Shown: positions 15,325 to 23,412 of the stretch, piece after piece
How the letters are laid out: each line of letters begins with the position of its first letter
How positions within the stretch are numbered: position 1 is the first letter of the stretch
NCBI GenBank assembly: GCA_964459985.1
Contig: CAYWOS010000034.1
Location: 1-29,164, forward strand
From: CAYWOS01 sp964459985
GTDB taxonomy: Bacteria; Bacillota; Clostridia; Christensenellales; Aristaeellaceae
Direction: 5' to 3'
Length of the DNA: 29,164 nt
Translations under genes and position numbers: made by a program
The notes under the pieces: generated by a model
Database searches by the model: none
What the model was told of the DNA's origin: nothing
What the model saw: the letters and a program-made list of their open reading frames with translations, nothing else

Positions 15325-15887
15325 CGAACATCATCATCGTCGGCGTCGGCGGGCAGGGCATCCTGCTCACGAGCAAGATCCTCGGGTATCTCGCGCTCGA
15401 ACAAGGGCTTGAAACCAAGGTCAGCGAGGTGCATGGCATGAGCCAGCGCGGCGGCAGCGTGATCACGCACGTCCGCATTGGCGACAGCGTGCATTCGCCG
15501 CTCATCGACGAGGGGCAGGCGGATTTCGTCCTGTCCTTCGAGTGGCTCGAGGCGCTGCGCGCCGAAAACTATCTGAAGCAAGACGGCGTGATGATCGCCA
15601 ATACGCGCCGCATATCGCCCATGCCCGTGCTCATGGGCGCGGCGAAGTATCCCGACACCGCCCCGACGCGCGGGAGGCTGATCGCGCTGGACGCCATGGC
15701 GCTTGCCGAGAAAGCCGGCTCGCCGCGCGCCGTTAATATCGTTCTGCTCGGCGTGCTCTCACGATTTATTCGCTGGCCGGAGGAAACATGGGAACTTGCC
15801 ATCCGCGCCTGCGTACCGCCCAAGACGCTGGATGTCAACCTCTCGGCCTTCCGCATGGGACAAATCGCGGCGGAATCTGACGATTGA
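15321..15887 (+). CDS. iorB: indolepyruvate ferredoxin oxidoreductase, beta subunit
   Basis: 188 residues, the gamma-type domain of the 2-oxoacid:ferredoxin oxidoreductase family, which carries the CoA-facing part of the IorAB complex. It opens NIIIVGVGGQGILLTSKILG and contains the conserved SEVHGMSQRGGSVITHVRIG. The start is GTG 15321, overlapping the iorA stop by four bases; GGGAGG lies about 10 nt upstream inside iorA. This is normal stoichiometric coupling for the pair. paaK begins 12 nt after its stop. Confidence 0.94.
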   Translation: MTNIIIVGVGGQGILLTSKILGYLALEQGLETKVSEVHGMSQRGGSVITHVRIGDSVHSPLIDEGQADFVLSFEWLEALRAENYLKQDGVMIANTRRISPMPVLMGAAKYPDTAPTRGRLIALDAMALAEKAGSPRAVNIVLLGVLSRFIRWPEETWELAIRACVPPKTLDVNLSAFRMGQIAAESDD

Positions 15888-15899
15888 GAGAGACACATC

Positions 15900-17204
15900 A
15901 TGGCTGATATCATGTGGGATGCCCGCAAAGAGACCCTTTCCCGGGATGAAATCGAGCATTGGCAATCGGCGCTTTTAATCAGACAGGTCCAAAACGTTTA
16001 TGACCACGTGCCCTTCTACCGCGCGAAAATGGACGCGATCGGCGTGAAGCCGGGCGATATCAGGCGCCGCGAGGACGTCCGCCTGCTGCCCTTCACAGAA
16101 AAATCGGATTTGCGCGACAACTATCCCTTCGGGCTGTTCGCCGTTCCGCGCAGCGAGATCGTGCGTATTCACGCCTCCTCGGGCACGACGGGCAAGCCGA
16201 CCGTCGCCGGCTACACGAAAAGCGACCTTGACATCTGGGCTGATCTCATGGCGCGCTCGATGACCTGCGCCGGCATCACCGAAAAATCGGTGGCGCACAT
16301 CGCCTACGGCTACGGCCTGTTCACGGGCGGGCTGGGCGCGCATTACGGCGCCGAGCGCATCGGCGCGGCGGTCGTGCCCGCGAGCGGCGGCAACACGCAG
16401 CGCCAGCTCATGCTGCTGCGCGATTTCGGCGCGACGGCGCTGTGCTGTACGCCGTCCTACGCGCTCAATCTCGCCGACGCGATGGAAAAGGAAGGCATTC
16501 CCATCGGGGACATGCGCCTTGTCTGCGGCGTGTTCGGCGCCGAGCCGTGGACGAACGATATGCGCGATCAGATTGAAAAACGCCTGCACATCAAGGCGTA
16601 CGACGTGTACGGGCTGACCGAAATGATGGGTCCCGGCGTGGCGATGGAGTGCCGCGAGCGGAACGGGCTGCACGTCTGGGAGGATCATTTCCTGCCCGAG
16701 ATCATCGGTGAAAACGGCGAGCCGCTGCCCGTGGGACGGGAGGGCGAAGTGGTGTTCACGACGCTCACCAAGACGGGCATGCCGCTCATCCGCTACCGCA
16801 CGCACGATCTTTCGCGCCTGACTGACGAGCCCTGCGCCTGCGGGCGCACGCACCTGCGCATGGAGCGTGTGCGCGCGCGGTCGGACGATATGCTCATCAT
16901 TCGCGGCGTCAACGTGTTCCCCTCGCAGATCGAGCATTCGCTGCTTAAGATCCCCGGCGTCGCGCCGTACTATCAGATCGTTGTGGGCAGGAGGGGCAGC
17001 ATGGACACGCTGGAAGTGCAGGTCGAACTCGATCGCACGCTCATCGGCGACACCGTGCGCGATATTGAGGCGCTCAAGGAGCGCGTCGCCCAGCAGCTCG
17101 CCTCCGACGTGCTCATCTCCGTATCGGTCAAGCTCTGCCAGCCGGGCGCGCTGCCGCGCTCGGAGGGAAAGGCGAAGCGCGTGATCGACGAGCGTAATCG
17201 ATAA
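15900..17204 (+). CDS. paaK: phenylacetate--CoA ligase
   Basis: 434 residues, full length for PaaK. It is an AMP-forming ligase that activates arylacetates to CoA thioesters (or runs beside IorAB in interconverting arylacetyl-CoA and arylacetate). The ATP loop SSGTTGKPT is at 93-101; the adenylate-forming motifs VYGLTEMMGPG and the hinge YRTHDLSRL follow; the C-terminal AMP_C domain has RGVNVFPSQIEHSLL and ends in PRSEGKAKRV with the catalytic lysine. ATG 15900 has only a weak GAGAG site, which fits read-through from iorB. Ferredoxin oxidoreductase, aryl-CoA ligase and an ACT protein are commonly neighbours in anaerobes fermenting aromatic amino acids. Confidence 0.94.
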   Translation: MADIMWDARKETLSRDEIEHWQSALLIRQVQNVYDHVPFYRAKMDAIGVKPGDIRRREDVRLLPFTEKSDLRDNYPFGLFAVPRSEIVRIHASSGTTGKPTVAGYTKSDLDIWADLMARSMTCAGITEKSVAHIAYGYGLFTGGLGAHYGAERIGAAVVPASGGNTQRQLMLLRDFGATALCCTPSYALNLADAMEKEGIPIGDMRLVCGVFGAEPWTNDMRDQIEKRLHIKAYDVYGLTEMMGPGVAMECRERNGLHVWEDHFLPEIIGENGEPLPVGREGEVVFTTLTKTGMPLIRYRTHDLSRLTDEPCACGRTHLRMERVRARSDDMLIIRGVNVFPSQIEHSLLKIPGVAPYYQIVVGRRGSMDTLEVQVELDRTLIGDTVRDIEALKERVAQQLASDVLISVSVKLCQPGALPRSEGKAKRVIDERNR

Positions 17205-17228
17205 ATGGTGGAATTTCCCCTTCGTTTG

Positions 17229-17237
17229 TGGTATACT
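17229..17237 (+). promoter_or_regulatory. extended -10 promoter before the ACT protein gene
   Basis: TGGTATACT in the 56-nt gap after paaK is an extended -10 box with TATACT at 17232-17237; the -35 area is weak (TGGAAT). AAAGGAGG follows about six nt later, so the leader would be very short. It could let the ACT gene and alr be expressed apart from the ior operon. Confidence 0.5.
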
Positions 17238-17260
17238 AATGCAAAGGAGGCGCGTCGGAC

Positions 17261-17692
17261 ATGCATGTGAAGCAGATTTCGGTCTTTATCGAAAACGAGC
17301 CGGGCAAGCTCGCCGATTTTACCCGTCTGCTCGGCGAGAAAGGCATCGATCTGGTTTCGCTTTCCATCGCCGATACCACCAATTTCGGCATTCTGCGCGG
17401 CATCGTGGCGGATTACGAGCGCGCCGTCGCCATCATTCAGGACGCCGGCTACACCACCTGCCTGACCGACGTCGTCGCCGTCGCCGTGCCCGACCGTCCG
17501 GGCGGGCTGGCCGAGATCCTTTCGCTGCTTTCGGCGGCGGGCATCGGCATCGAGTACCTGTACAGCTTCGTTCGGAGCATGGGCGGCAAGGCGCTGATCG
17601 TTTTCCGCGTGCAGGACATCGACGCGGCGCTGCGCATCTACCGCGAGCACGGCATCGCCTGCCTGTCGCAGGAGGACATCTGCAATCTTTGA
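17261..17692 (+). CDS. tandem ACT-domain amino-acid-binding protein
   Basis: 143 residues made of two ACT domains: residues 1-66 (QISVFIENEPGKLADFTRLLGEKGIDLVSLSI) and 70-140 (AVAVPDRPGGLAEILSLLSAAGIGIEYLYSF). Each begins with the PGkL/PGGL turn that binds amino acids in this family. No enzyme domain is attached. Stand-alone double-ACT proteins of this length are typically encoded beside paaK and iorAB and are thought to sense aromatic or branched amino acids; what it controls here is unknown. ATG 17261 has AAAGGAGG ten nt upstream. alr follows after 16 nt. Confidence 0.88.
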   Translation: MHVKQISVFIENEPGKLADFTRLLGEKGIDLVSLSIADTTNFGILRGIVADYERAVAIIQDAGYTTCLTDVVAVAVPDRPGGLAEILSLLSAAGIGIEYLYSFVRSMGGKALIVFRVQDIDAALRIYREHGIACLSQEDICNL

Positions 17693-17708
17693 GGAAACGA
17701 GGCGGCGC

Positions 17709-18812
17709 ATGTCGTACCGTGACACCATCGTGCGCGTCGATATCGGGGCGATCGCGCGGAATGTGAGCAGGCTGCGCGAGGCGGTGGGCGGAACGCCGCT
17801 GCTTGCCGTCGTCAAGGCGGACGCGTACGGTCACGGGCTGATCCCCGTGGCGCGGGCGGCGCTTGAGAACGGCGCGGCCATGCTGGGCGTCGCGATCCCC
17901 GAGGAGGGCGAGGCGCTGCGCGAGGCGGGCGTCGGCGCGCCCGTGCTGGTGCTGGGCGGCGTGAACGACAAGGGCGCGGAAGCGTCCGTCCGCTTCGGTC
18001 TTGTCCAGACGGTGTACGACGAGGACGGCGTGCGGCGGCTCGCGGCCGCCTGCGAAAAGCAGGGCAGGGCCGTTTCCGTGCATCTCAAAATCGACACCGG
18101 CATGGGGCGCATCGGCGCGAGGAACGAAAACGAGATCGCGCGGGTGCTTGCGGCGCTTGACGATTGCCCCGCCGTTCGTCTCACGGGCGCGTTCACGCAT
18201 TTCGCCGACGCCGACGGCGCGGGGGAAGGGTATTCGCTCGATCAGCTCCGCCGCTTTCACGCGCTGACGGCGCGCCTGCCGCGCGGCATCGTCCGCCATG
18301 CCGCCGCCAGCGCCGCCATGCTGCGCTTCCCGCAGGCGCGCCTTGACATGGTGCGCGCCGGGATCGTGATGTACGGCTGCGAAACCGAGCATACGCCGCC
18401 CGTCGCGCTCGAACCGGCGCTCGAATGGCTGTCCGAGATCACGTATGTGAAAACGCTCGCCGCCGGGCAGTCGGTCAGCTACGGGCGCACCTTCACGGCG
18501 GACGCGGACATGCGCGTCGCCACGGTCGCCGTGGGATACGGCGACGGCTATCACCGCGCTCTGTCCGGCCGGGGGTTCATGCTCGCCGGGGGCAGACGCT
18601 GCCGCATTCTCGGCCGCGTGTGCATGGATCAGACCATGATCGATGTGACCGACGTGCCTGACGCGCGCGAGGGCGCGCCCGTCGTGCTGATCGGCAAACA
18701 GGGCGACGAGAGGATCACCGCGGGCGAACTGGCGGCGTGGGCGGGCACGATCAGCTATGAAATGCTGCTGGCGCCCACCGCCCGGGTGCCCAAAGAATAC
18801 ATAAATACCTGA
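17709..18812 (+). CDS. alr: alanine racemase
   Basis: 367 residues, a PLP enzyme making D-alanine for peptidoglycan. The PLP lysine is Lys36 in VVKADAYGHG; the second-base tyrosine region is AGQSVSYGRTF with the following VATVAVGYGDGYHRALSGRG; the C-terminal barrel has CMDQTMIDVTD. The length and motif order are normal. The start ATG 17709 has GAGGCGG before it. It lies close behind the ACT gene and before an unrelated membrane protein gene, 13 nt away, so it is probably part of a longer transcript running on to the coaD region. Confidence 0.95.
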   Translation: MSYRDTIVRVDIGAIARNVSRLREAVGGTPLLAVVKADAYGHGLIPVARAALENGAAMLGVAIPEEGEALREAGVGAPVLVLGGVNDKGAEASVRFGLVQTVYDEDGVRRLAAACEKQGRAVSVHLKIDTGMGRIGARNENEIARVLAALDDCPAVRLTGAFTHFADADGAGEGYSLDQLRRFHALTARLPRGIVRHAAASAAMLRFPQARLDMVRAGIVMYGCETEHTPPVALEPALEWLSEITYVKTLAAGQSVSYGRTFTADADMRVATVAVGYGDGYHRALSGRGFMLAGGRRCRILGRVCMDQTMIDVTDVPDAREGAPVVLIGKQGDERITAGELAAWAGTISYEMLLAPTARVPKEYINT

Positions 18813-18825
18813 AGGGGACGGTATT

Positions 18826-19647
18826 ATGCAAAACGCGAAGGCCAAAAAGAAGAAACAAAAGCGCCCGCTCGTCTACCAGCCTTACATGAAGGGGCGCTGG
18901 CGCACGGCGTTCGCCGCGCGGCGAGGGCTGCGCGTGCTCATGTACTACCTGATCTATGTTTTCATCTATGTCGTCTTAGGCGCCGTGATGTCTTTTGACA
19001 GCATGTTCCTGCGCGTGTTGAGCAACGGCGCGCTGGTGGCTGCGTGTATGCTTTTGCAGTATGTCAACGGCACCAAGGACGGCGAAAACGAGGTCGCGCT
19101 CGGCGAGATCGCCTACCAGCGCGAGCAGGCCGGCCAGAAGGTCGATCCGACGGATGTGGATCGCTGCTTCCATCCGCTCAAGGGCTGGTTCACCATGCTT
19201 TGCGGCGCGGCGCTGCCCGTCCTGATCGCGCTTGTCTACGCCGTGCTCGCGCGGCCGCAGTTTTACGAACTGCAGTCGCTGCCCAGCTGGGTGTCGGCGT
19301 TCTCGACGCAGGAGGACGTGTACGCGCCCTTCTCCTATTACCCCACGTCGGTCGCCGTCGCGCCCTTTGATATCCTGCGGATCGTCGTGCGCGTTTTGAT
19401 CCTGCCCTTCGCCAACATCGTCGGCGCCAAGGACGTGCAGGCGCTGTTGCTGATCGACCGCTTGAGCCCGCTCCTCGTCGCGCTCCCGGCGCTGGGCTAC
19501 CCGCTTGGCTATCTGCAGGGCCGGCGCATCCGCGCGATGGTGCACGGCAGCATCGCCGCCAACACGCGCAAGGCGCAGCGCAGGGCGAAAAAGGCGATCA
19601 AGGAACGCCGGATGAGATCGCAGCAGAAGAACAAAGAGATCATCTGA
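18826..19647 (+). CDS. multi-pass membrane protein of unknown function
   Basis: 273 residues. The N-terminus is very basic (NAKAKKKKQKRP), then about five hydrophobic segments follow: about 37-57, 61-77, 117-138, 180-200 and 205-228. The C-terminal 45 residues are again Arg/Lys-rich and helical (RKAQRRAKKAIKERRMRSQQK). The hydrophilic loop 80-115 carries a VDRCFHPLKGW string. Basic ends suggest both termini lie in the cytoplasm near nucleic acid or the membrane surface, as an inference only. It is placed between alr and rsmD with one base before rsmD. I do not recognise the family. Confidence 0.75.
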   Translation: MQNAKAKKKKQKRPLVYQPYMKGRWRTAFAARRGLRVLMYYLIYVFIYVVLGAVMSFDSMFLRVLSNGALVAACMLLQYVNGTKDGENEVALGEIAYQREQAGQKVDPTDVDRCFHPLKGWFTMLCGAALPVLIALVYAVLARPQFYELQSLPSWVSAFSTQEDVYAPFSYYPTSVAVAPFDILRIVVRVLILPFANIVGAKDVQALLLIDRLSPLLVALPALGYPLGYLQGRRIRAMVHGSIAANTRKAQRRAKKAIKERRMRSQQKNKEII

Positions 19648-19648
19648 C

Positions 19649-20203
19649 ATGCGCATCATCGCGGGTTTATTCGGTTCGCGCCGCCTGAAAGCGCCCGAAG
19701 GCACCGACACGCGCCCGACCGCCGACCGCGTGAAGGAAGCGCTGTTTTCGGTGCTGGGCGGGGACATGACGGGCGAGACCGCGCTTGATCTGTACGCCGG
19801 GAGCGGCGCGCTGGCGCTGGAGGCGATCAGCCGGGGCGCGGAGAGCGCCGTGCTGGTCGATTGCTCGCGGGCGGCCTGCGGCGTGATCGCGGACAATATC
19901 GCCGCGCTGGGCTGCGGCGGCCGCGCGCGGCTGCTCAATATGCCGGACGCCGCCGCGATTTCGCTTTTGTCCCGCGAGGGCGCGTCGTTTTCGCTGATCT
20001 TTCTTGATCCGCCTTACCGCATGGACGCCGCGCCCGTCGTCCGCTCGCTGCTGGATCGCGCGATGCTGGCGCCGGGCGGCGTGATCGTTATCGAGCACGC
20101 CGTCAAATCGCCGCCCGCGACGGACGGCAAACTGACGCTTTCCCTTCGCCGCGCGTACGGCGATACCGCTTTGTCGTTTTACCGTTTTCGTGAGGAGGAC
20201 TGA
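19649..20203 (+). CDS. rsmD: 16S rRNA (guanine(966)-N(2))-methyltransferase
   Basis: 184 residues. It methylates the N2 of G966 in 16S rRNA with SAM. The opening MRIIAGLFGSRRLKAPEG and TRPTADRVKEALFSVLG are diagnostic, the SAM loop is DLYAGSGALALEAISRGA (47-64), and the catalytic N-methylase motif is LDPPY (about 122-126). It starts one base after the preceding stop and is followed by coaD after a single base. rsmD-coaD is a very common pair in Firmicutes, which supports both calls. Confidence 0.94.
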   Translation: MRIIAGLFGSRRLKAPEGTDTRPTADRVKEALFSVLGGDMTGETALDLYAGSGALALEAISRGAESAVLVDCSRAACGVIADNIAALGCGGRARLLNMPDAAAISLLSREGASFSLIFLDPPYRMDAAPVVRSLLDRAMLAPGGVIVIEHAVKSPPATDGKLTLSLRRAYGDTALSFYRFREED

Positions 20204-20204
20204 C

Positions 20205-20726
20205 ATGGGCAACGGACGATGCCTTTATCCGGGCAGCTTTGACCCGGTCACCAACGGTCATATGGATATTATCCGCCGCGCCGCCGCTATTTTTGACGAA
20301 CTGGTGGTCGGCGTGCTGCACAATCCCGAAAAGCACGGGCTGTTCACGCCGGCCGAGCGCGTCGCCATGCTGAAGAAGGCGTGCGAGACGTATCCCAACG
20401 TGCATATCATGCAGTACGGCGGGCTGCTTGTCGAATTGACGAAAGAATTGGACGTCCACGTCGTCGTGCGCGGCATCCGCGGCGTGACCGATATGGAAAG
20501 CGAGGTCGCCATGGCGCGCGCCAACCGAATTCTGTGCCCCGATATCGAAACGGTCTTTCTCCCCGCGACGCCCATGACGGGCGCGATCAGCGCCTCGCTG
20601 GTGCGGCAGATCGCGCAGTTCGGGGGCGATATTTCGGGCTTTGTCCCGGCGCAGGTGTTGAGCGACGTTGAGAACCGATTCGCCATACAGACGAAGGAGG
20701 ATCAATCATGGAAAACAAACTGCTGA
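20205..20726 (+). CDS. coaD: pantetheine-phosphate adenylyltransferase
   Basis: 173 residues. It makes dephospho-CoA from 4'-phosphopantetheine and ATP. The nucleotidyl-transferase motif is SFDPVTNGH with T16-N17-G18-H19, and the second motif ISASLVRQIAQFGGDISGFVP is present. ATG 20205 is chosen because GAGGAGG lies eight nt upstream; a longer frame from 20190 would start before that site. The last 19 nt overlap the following coiled-coil gene in another frame, so the C-terminus (EDQSWKTNC) is read through that gene's ribosome site and start. Confidence 0.95.
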   Translation: MGNGRCLYPGSFDPVTNGHMDIIRRAAAIFDELVVGVLHNPEKHGLFTPAERVAMLKKACETYPNVHIMQYGGLLVELTKELDVHVVVRGIRGVTDMESEVAMARANRILCPDIETVFLPATPMTGAISASLVRQIAQFGGDISGFVPAQVLSDVENRFAIQTKEDQSWKTNC

Positions 20727-21325
20727 CCTTCGAGCTCATCGACCGCATCAACATCATGGTGGGCAACGCGCGCGTGATCCCGCTCTCGGGCAAGATCATG
20801 CTCGAAAAGGAGGAAATGCTCTCCCTGCTCCAGTCGCTCAGCGATAACCTGTCCGCCGATATGAAGAAGGCGCAGCAGTTGTTGGCGATGGAAGAAAAGA
20901 TCCTCGACGAAAGCAACCGGCAGGCCGAGGCGAGCGTGCGCGAAGCCAACGCCACGGCGCGCTCCACCATCGACGGCGCGACGGCCAAGGCGCAGTCGCT
21001 CACGGCCGACGCGCAGGCGCGCGCGGCGGAAACCGTGCGTATGGCGAACGAGCAGGCGAACGCCACCGTCGCCGACGCGCAGGCGCGGTCGCAGGCGATG
21101 CTCGCCGACGCGCAGGCGCGCGCGCAGCAGATGGTCGCGGAAAGCGAGATCGTCGCCCGCGCGCAGGCCGAAGCGGGCGAAATGCTCGAGGACGCGCACC
21201 GCAAATGCGACGAGTACGCCGCCGGCATGAACAACGCCGTTTCCCAGACGCTCGACCTCGCCGACCGCGCGCTTTCGCAGCAGCTCGAGCAGCTCCGCGC
21301 GCTAAGGCAGGGGATGGGCAGATAA
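20708..21325 (+). CDS. Ala-rich coiled-coil protein (DivIVA/ATPase-like), unknown role
   Basis: 205 residues. An N-terminal part (1-55) resembles the short DivIVA-like head (LLTFELIDRINIMVGNARVIPLSGKIMLEKEEMLSLLQSL). From about 55 to 195 it is one long Ala/Gln/Glu/Arg helix with repeated ADAQARA blocks (about 97, 118 and 129), typical of a coiled coil; the last residues LEQLRALRQGMGR are again helical. No membrane segment. Similar coiled-coil genes commonly follow coaD in Clostridia, and are often labelled ATPase by similarity to ATP-synthase subunit E or b stalks; that label is not supported by any catalytic motif here. AAGGAGG at 20693-20700 precedes the ATG, and the start overlaps coaD by 19 nt. 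Confidence 0.75.
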   Translation: MENKLLTFELIDRINIMVGNARVIPLSGKIMLEKEEMLSLLQSLSDNLSADMKKAQQLLAMEEKILDESNRQAEASVREANATARSTIDGATAKAQSLTADAQARAAETVRMANEQANATVADAQARSQAMLADAQARAQQMVAESEIVARAQAEAGEMLEDAHRKCDEYAAGMNNAVSQTLDLADRALSQQLEQLRALRQGMGR

Positions 21326-21353
21326 GCCGTCGCCAGGCTCGCGGACGGCGCAG

Positions 21354-21389
21354 GAGCGCGCCCGGAACGGCGGGCTTTCGCGCTCTTTT
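21354..21389 (+). terminator. rho-independent terminator after the coaD cluster
   Basis: Stem GAGCGCG (21354-21360) pairs with CGCGCTC (21379-21385), with an inner CCCG/CGGG pair, and TTTT follows. It lies 28 nt after the coiled-coil gene and 35 nt before the rpmH promoter. Confidence 0.7.
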
Positions 21390-21423
21390 CCGCCGAAATC
21401 GTCATTTTGCGTGGGATAAACGC

Positions 21424-21452
21424 TTGACAGAACCCCGCTTCGCAGATATAAT
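21424..21452 (+). promoter_or_regulatory. perfect sigma-A promoter of the rpmH operon
   Basis: TTGACA (21424-21429), 17 nt, TATAAT (21447-21452): an exact consensus. The leader of about 70 nt contains the palindrome GTGATC-C-GATCAC and a small CGAAAG-G-CTTTCG hairpin before AAAGGAG. This is the strongest promoter in the window, as expected for a ribosomal protein gene. Confidence 0.9.
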
Positions 21453-21527
21453 ACAATGGTTGTCCTGTGGTGATCCGATCACAGCGCGATAACGCCGAAA
21501 GGCTTTCGATTAAAGGAGTGTAACCCG

Positions 21528-21662
21528 ATGAAGCGCACCTATCAGCCCAAAAAACGCCAGCGTAACAAGGTTCACGGTTTCCGCGCCCGTATGCGCACCA
21601 AAAACGGCCGCCGCGTGCTCGCCGCTCGCCGCCGCCGCGGTCGGAAGGAATTGACCGTCTGA
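21528..21662 (+). CDS. rpmH: 50S ribosomal protein L34
   Basis: 44 residues, standard length: it opens MKRTYQPKKRQRNKVHGFR and contains MRTKNGRRVLAARRRRGRKEL. L34 is a small basic protein of the large ribosomal subunit. TAAAGGAG lies just upstream of ATG 21528. It heads the conserved rpmH-rnpA-yidD-yidC-jag order. dnaA, which usually sits divergently upstream near the origin, is absent here. Confidence 0.97.
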   Translation: MKRTYQPKKRQRNKVHGFRARMRTKNGRRVLAARRRRGRKELTV

Positions 21663-21803
21663 TCGCGCCGATGGCGTCATCGCCTGTTCGCATGGCTTAG
21701 CCCGCCCCGCTACTTGCCACCGCGCATCGCAAAGAGGGGCGGGCTTGCTGTATGTATCCGGGCGCTCGTTCAGCGCGGCTGCCCGGAGGCAGGGGAGGGA
21801 ATC

Positions 21804-22145
21804 GTGCAGCAGGAGTATCGTCTGCGGAAGAACGGGCAGTTCCGGTACGTCTACCGCAAGGGCAAGGGATCGGCGGCGCGTGAAATCTCTCTCGCCTTCG
21901 TCCGCGCGCCCCGATTGCTCGTGGGCTTCTCGGTCAGCAAAAAGATCGGCAACGCCGTCGTGCGCAACCGCGTCAAGCGCCGTCTGCGCGAGGCGTTCCG
22001 CTCGCAATTGCCCTTCCTCAAGCGCGGTATGTACGTCGTCACGGCGCGCGAGGGCGCCGCGCAGGCGGACTATCGGGCGCTGCTGCGCTCCCTGCGCTAT
22101 CTCCTCGACAAGCAGTCGCTCTACCGCGAGGACGCGCCGCAGTGA
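21804..22145 (+). CDS. rnpA: ribonuclease P protein component
   Basis: 113 residues. It binds RNase P RNA and helps it recognise pre-tRNA leaders. The RNR motif is RNRVKRRLREAFR (54-66), after the opening RLRKNGQFRYVYRKGK. The start is GTG 21804, preceded by AGGGGAGGG; the frame is open further upstream to 21714 but that stretch has no ribosome site and would add 30 residues unlike the family. It overlaps yidD by four bases (GTGA). Confidence 0.95.
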   Translation: MQQEYRLRKNGQFRYVYRKGKGSAAREISLAFVRAPRLLVGFSVSKKIGNAVVRNRVKRRLREAFRSQLPFLKRGMYVVTAREGAAQADYRALLRSLRYLLDKQSLYREDAPQ

Positions 22146-22390
22146 AGCGCGTCATTCTGTGGCTCATTCGCTTTTATCGTCGGAATATCAGCCCGCATAA
22201 GCGCGCGTGCTGCCGCTTCTTTCCCTCGTGCTCCCAGTACGCGCTGACCGCCGTGGAGCGGTACGGCGCGTTCAAGGGGAGCTGTCTCGCGGCGAAGCGT
22301 ATCCTTCGCTGCCATCCATTTTGCCGGGGTGGGTACGATCCCGTGCCCGAGCTGCCCGACGCCTACATTAGGAGGGACGAAAACCCGTGA
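22142..22390 (+). CDS. yidD: membrane protein insertion efficiency factor YidD
   Basis: 82 residues. YidD is a small amphipathic membrane-associated protein that aids YidC-dependent insertion. The diagnostic cysteine string CCRFFPSCSQYA (22-33) and the RCHPFCRGGYDPVP string near 56-69 are both intact. The start is GTG 22142 within the rnpA stop (GTGA), and its own stop is likewise inside the yidC start (GTGA), so translation is coupled through three genes. Confidence 0.95.
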   Translation: MKRVILWLIRFYRRNISPHKRACCRFFPSCSQYALTAVERYGAFKGSCLAAKRILRCHPFCRGGYDPVPELPDAYIRRDENP

Positions 22391-23412
22391 CAGAAGTGCT
22401 CCGCGCCATTACCATGATCGTGCAAAACCACGGCTGGTCGGTCATTATCTTCACCATTCTGATCCGTCTCGTGCTGATGCCGCTCGATTACAAGAGCCGC
22501 AAGGGCATGAAAAAGATGTCCGCCATGCAGCCCAAGCTCAACGCGCTGCAAAAGAAATACGGCAACGACAAGCAGAAAATGCAGCAGAAGCAGGCGGAGC
22601 TGTTCAAAAAAGAGCATTATAACCCGCTTTCGGGCTGCCTGCCCATGCTGATCCAGTGGCCGATTTTCTTCATCATGTTCGGCGCCATGCGCGCCATTGC
22701 CAACGAGCAGATGGTGGCGCAGGTGTTCAAGTACCTCGAAGGCATCGTCAATCCCATCGCGCCCAGCGATACGTGGCTGTGGGTCAAGAACATCTGGGCG
22801 GCCGATTCGCCCTTCACCTCGGTCGCGCCCACGCTGACCGATATATCGGCCATCCCGCGCGACATCTGGCAGAAAATGTTCGATCAGCTGACGCCCGATC
22901 AGATCGCGATCATCGCGCAGAACATTCCGAATTACGTCGAGGGCATCATTGATTTCTCCGAAGCGAACTACAAGACCACCGTGACCATGCTCACCGAGGC
23001 GCTGCAAAAAATGCCCGCCTATAAGGCGACGCTCGCCACCGTGCCGGGCTGGAGCAATATCAACTTCCTCATCATCAATATTTCTCTGTTCCAGAACTAC
23101 AACGGCCTGCTCATCCTGCCGATCCTGGCGGGCGTGACGCAGGTGCTGTCCCTCAAGCTCAATCCGCAGCAGGCGGGCGTTGAGCAGCCGGCGCAGCAGG
23201 GCAAGCAGGGCGCGGGCATGAACAGCTTCATGAAGTACTTCTTCCCCATCCTGTCGGTCTACTTCTGCCTGATTTCCAACGCCGGGTTCGCCGTGTATTG
23301 GGTGACGTCCAATGTCGTCAGCGGCATTCAGACCGTGTTGATCAACAAGTATATTGAGAAGAAAGAGCAGCAGGCTGCTGCCAATGTTTCCGGAGAGGGG
23401 TCTGTCAAATAA
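22387..23412 (+). CDS. yidC: membrane protein insertase YidC/Oxa1 family
   Basis: 341 residues. It inserts proteins into the cytoplasmic membrane, alone or with SecYEG. TM1 is at about 17-33 and carries the groove arginine Arg27 (FTILIRLVLMPLDYKSRKGMKK); the cytoplasmic coiled hairpin QPKLNALQKKYGNDKQKMQQKQAELFKKE follows, then NPLSGCLPMLIQWPIFFIMF. The external loop between about 115 and 225 is long for a Gram-positive YidC and includes acidic helices. There is no lipoprotein signal. It starts at GTG 22387 overlapping yidD; TAGGAGGGA lies upstream. Its TAA stop shares its last base with the jag ATG. Confidence 0.95.
   Translation: MTEVLRAITMIVQNHGWSVIIFTILIRLVLMPLDYKSRKGMKKMSAMQPKLNALQKKYGNDKQKMQQKQAELFKKEHYNPLSGCLPMLIQWPIFFIMFGAMRAIANEQMVAQVFKYLEGIVNPIAPSDTWLWVKNIWAADSPFTSVAPTLTDISAIPRDIWQKMFDQLTPDQIAIIAQNIPNYVEGIIDFSEANYKTTVTMLTEALQKMPAYKATLATVPGWSNINFLIINISLFQNYNGLLILPILAGVTQVLSLKLNPQQAGVEQPAQQGKQGAGMNSFMKYFFPILSVYFCLISNAGFAVYWVTSNVVSGIQTVLINKYIEKKEQQAAANVSGEGSVK

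Noticed and set aside
21326..21527. Replication origin beside rpmH
   Set aside because: The gap contains a terminator, a promoter and a short leader, but no cluster of DnaA boxes, no AT-rich unwinding region and no dnaA.
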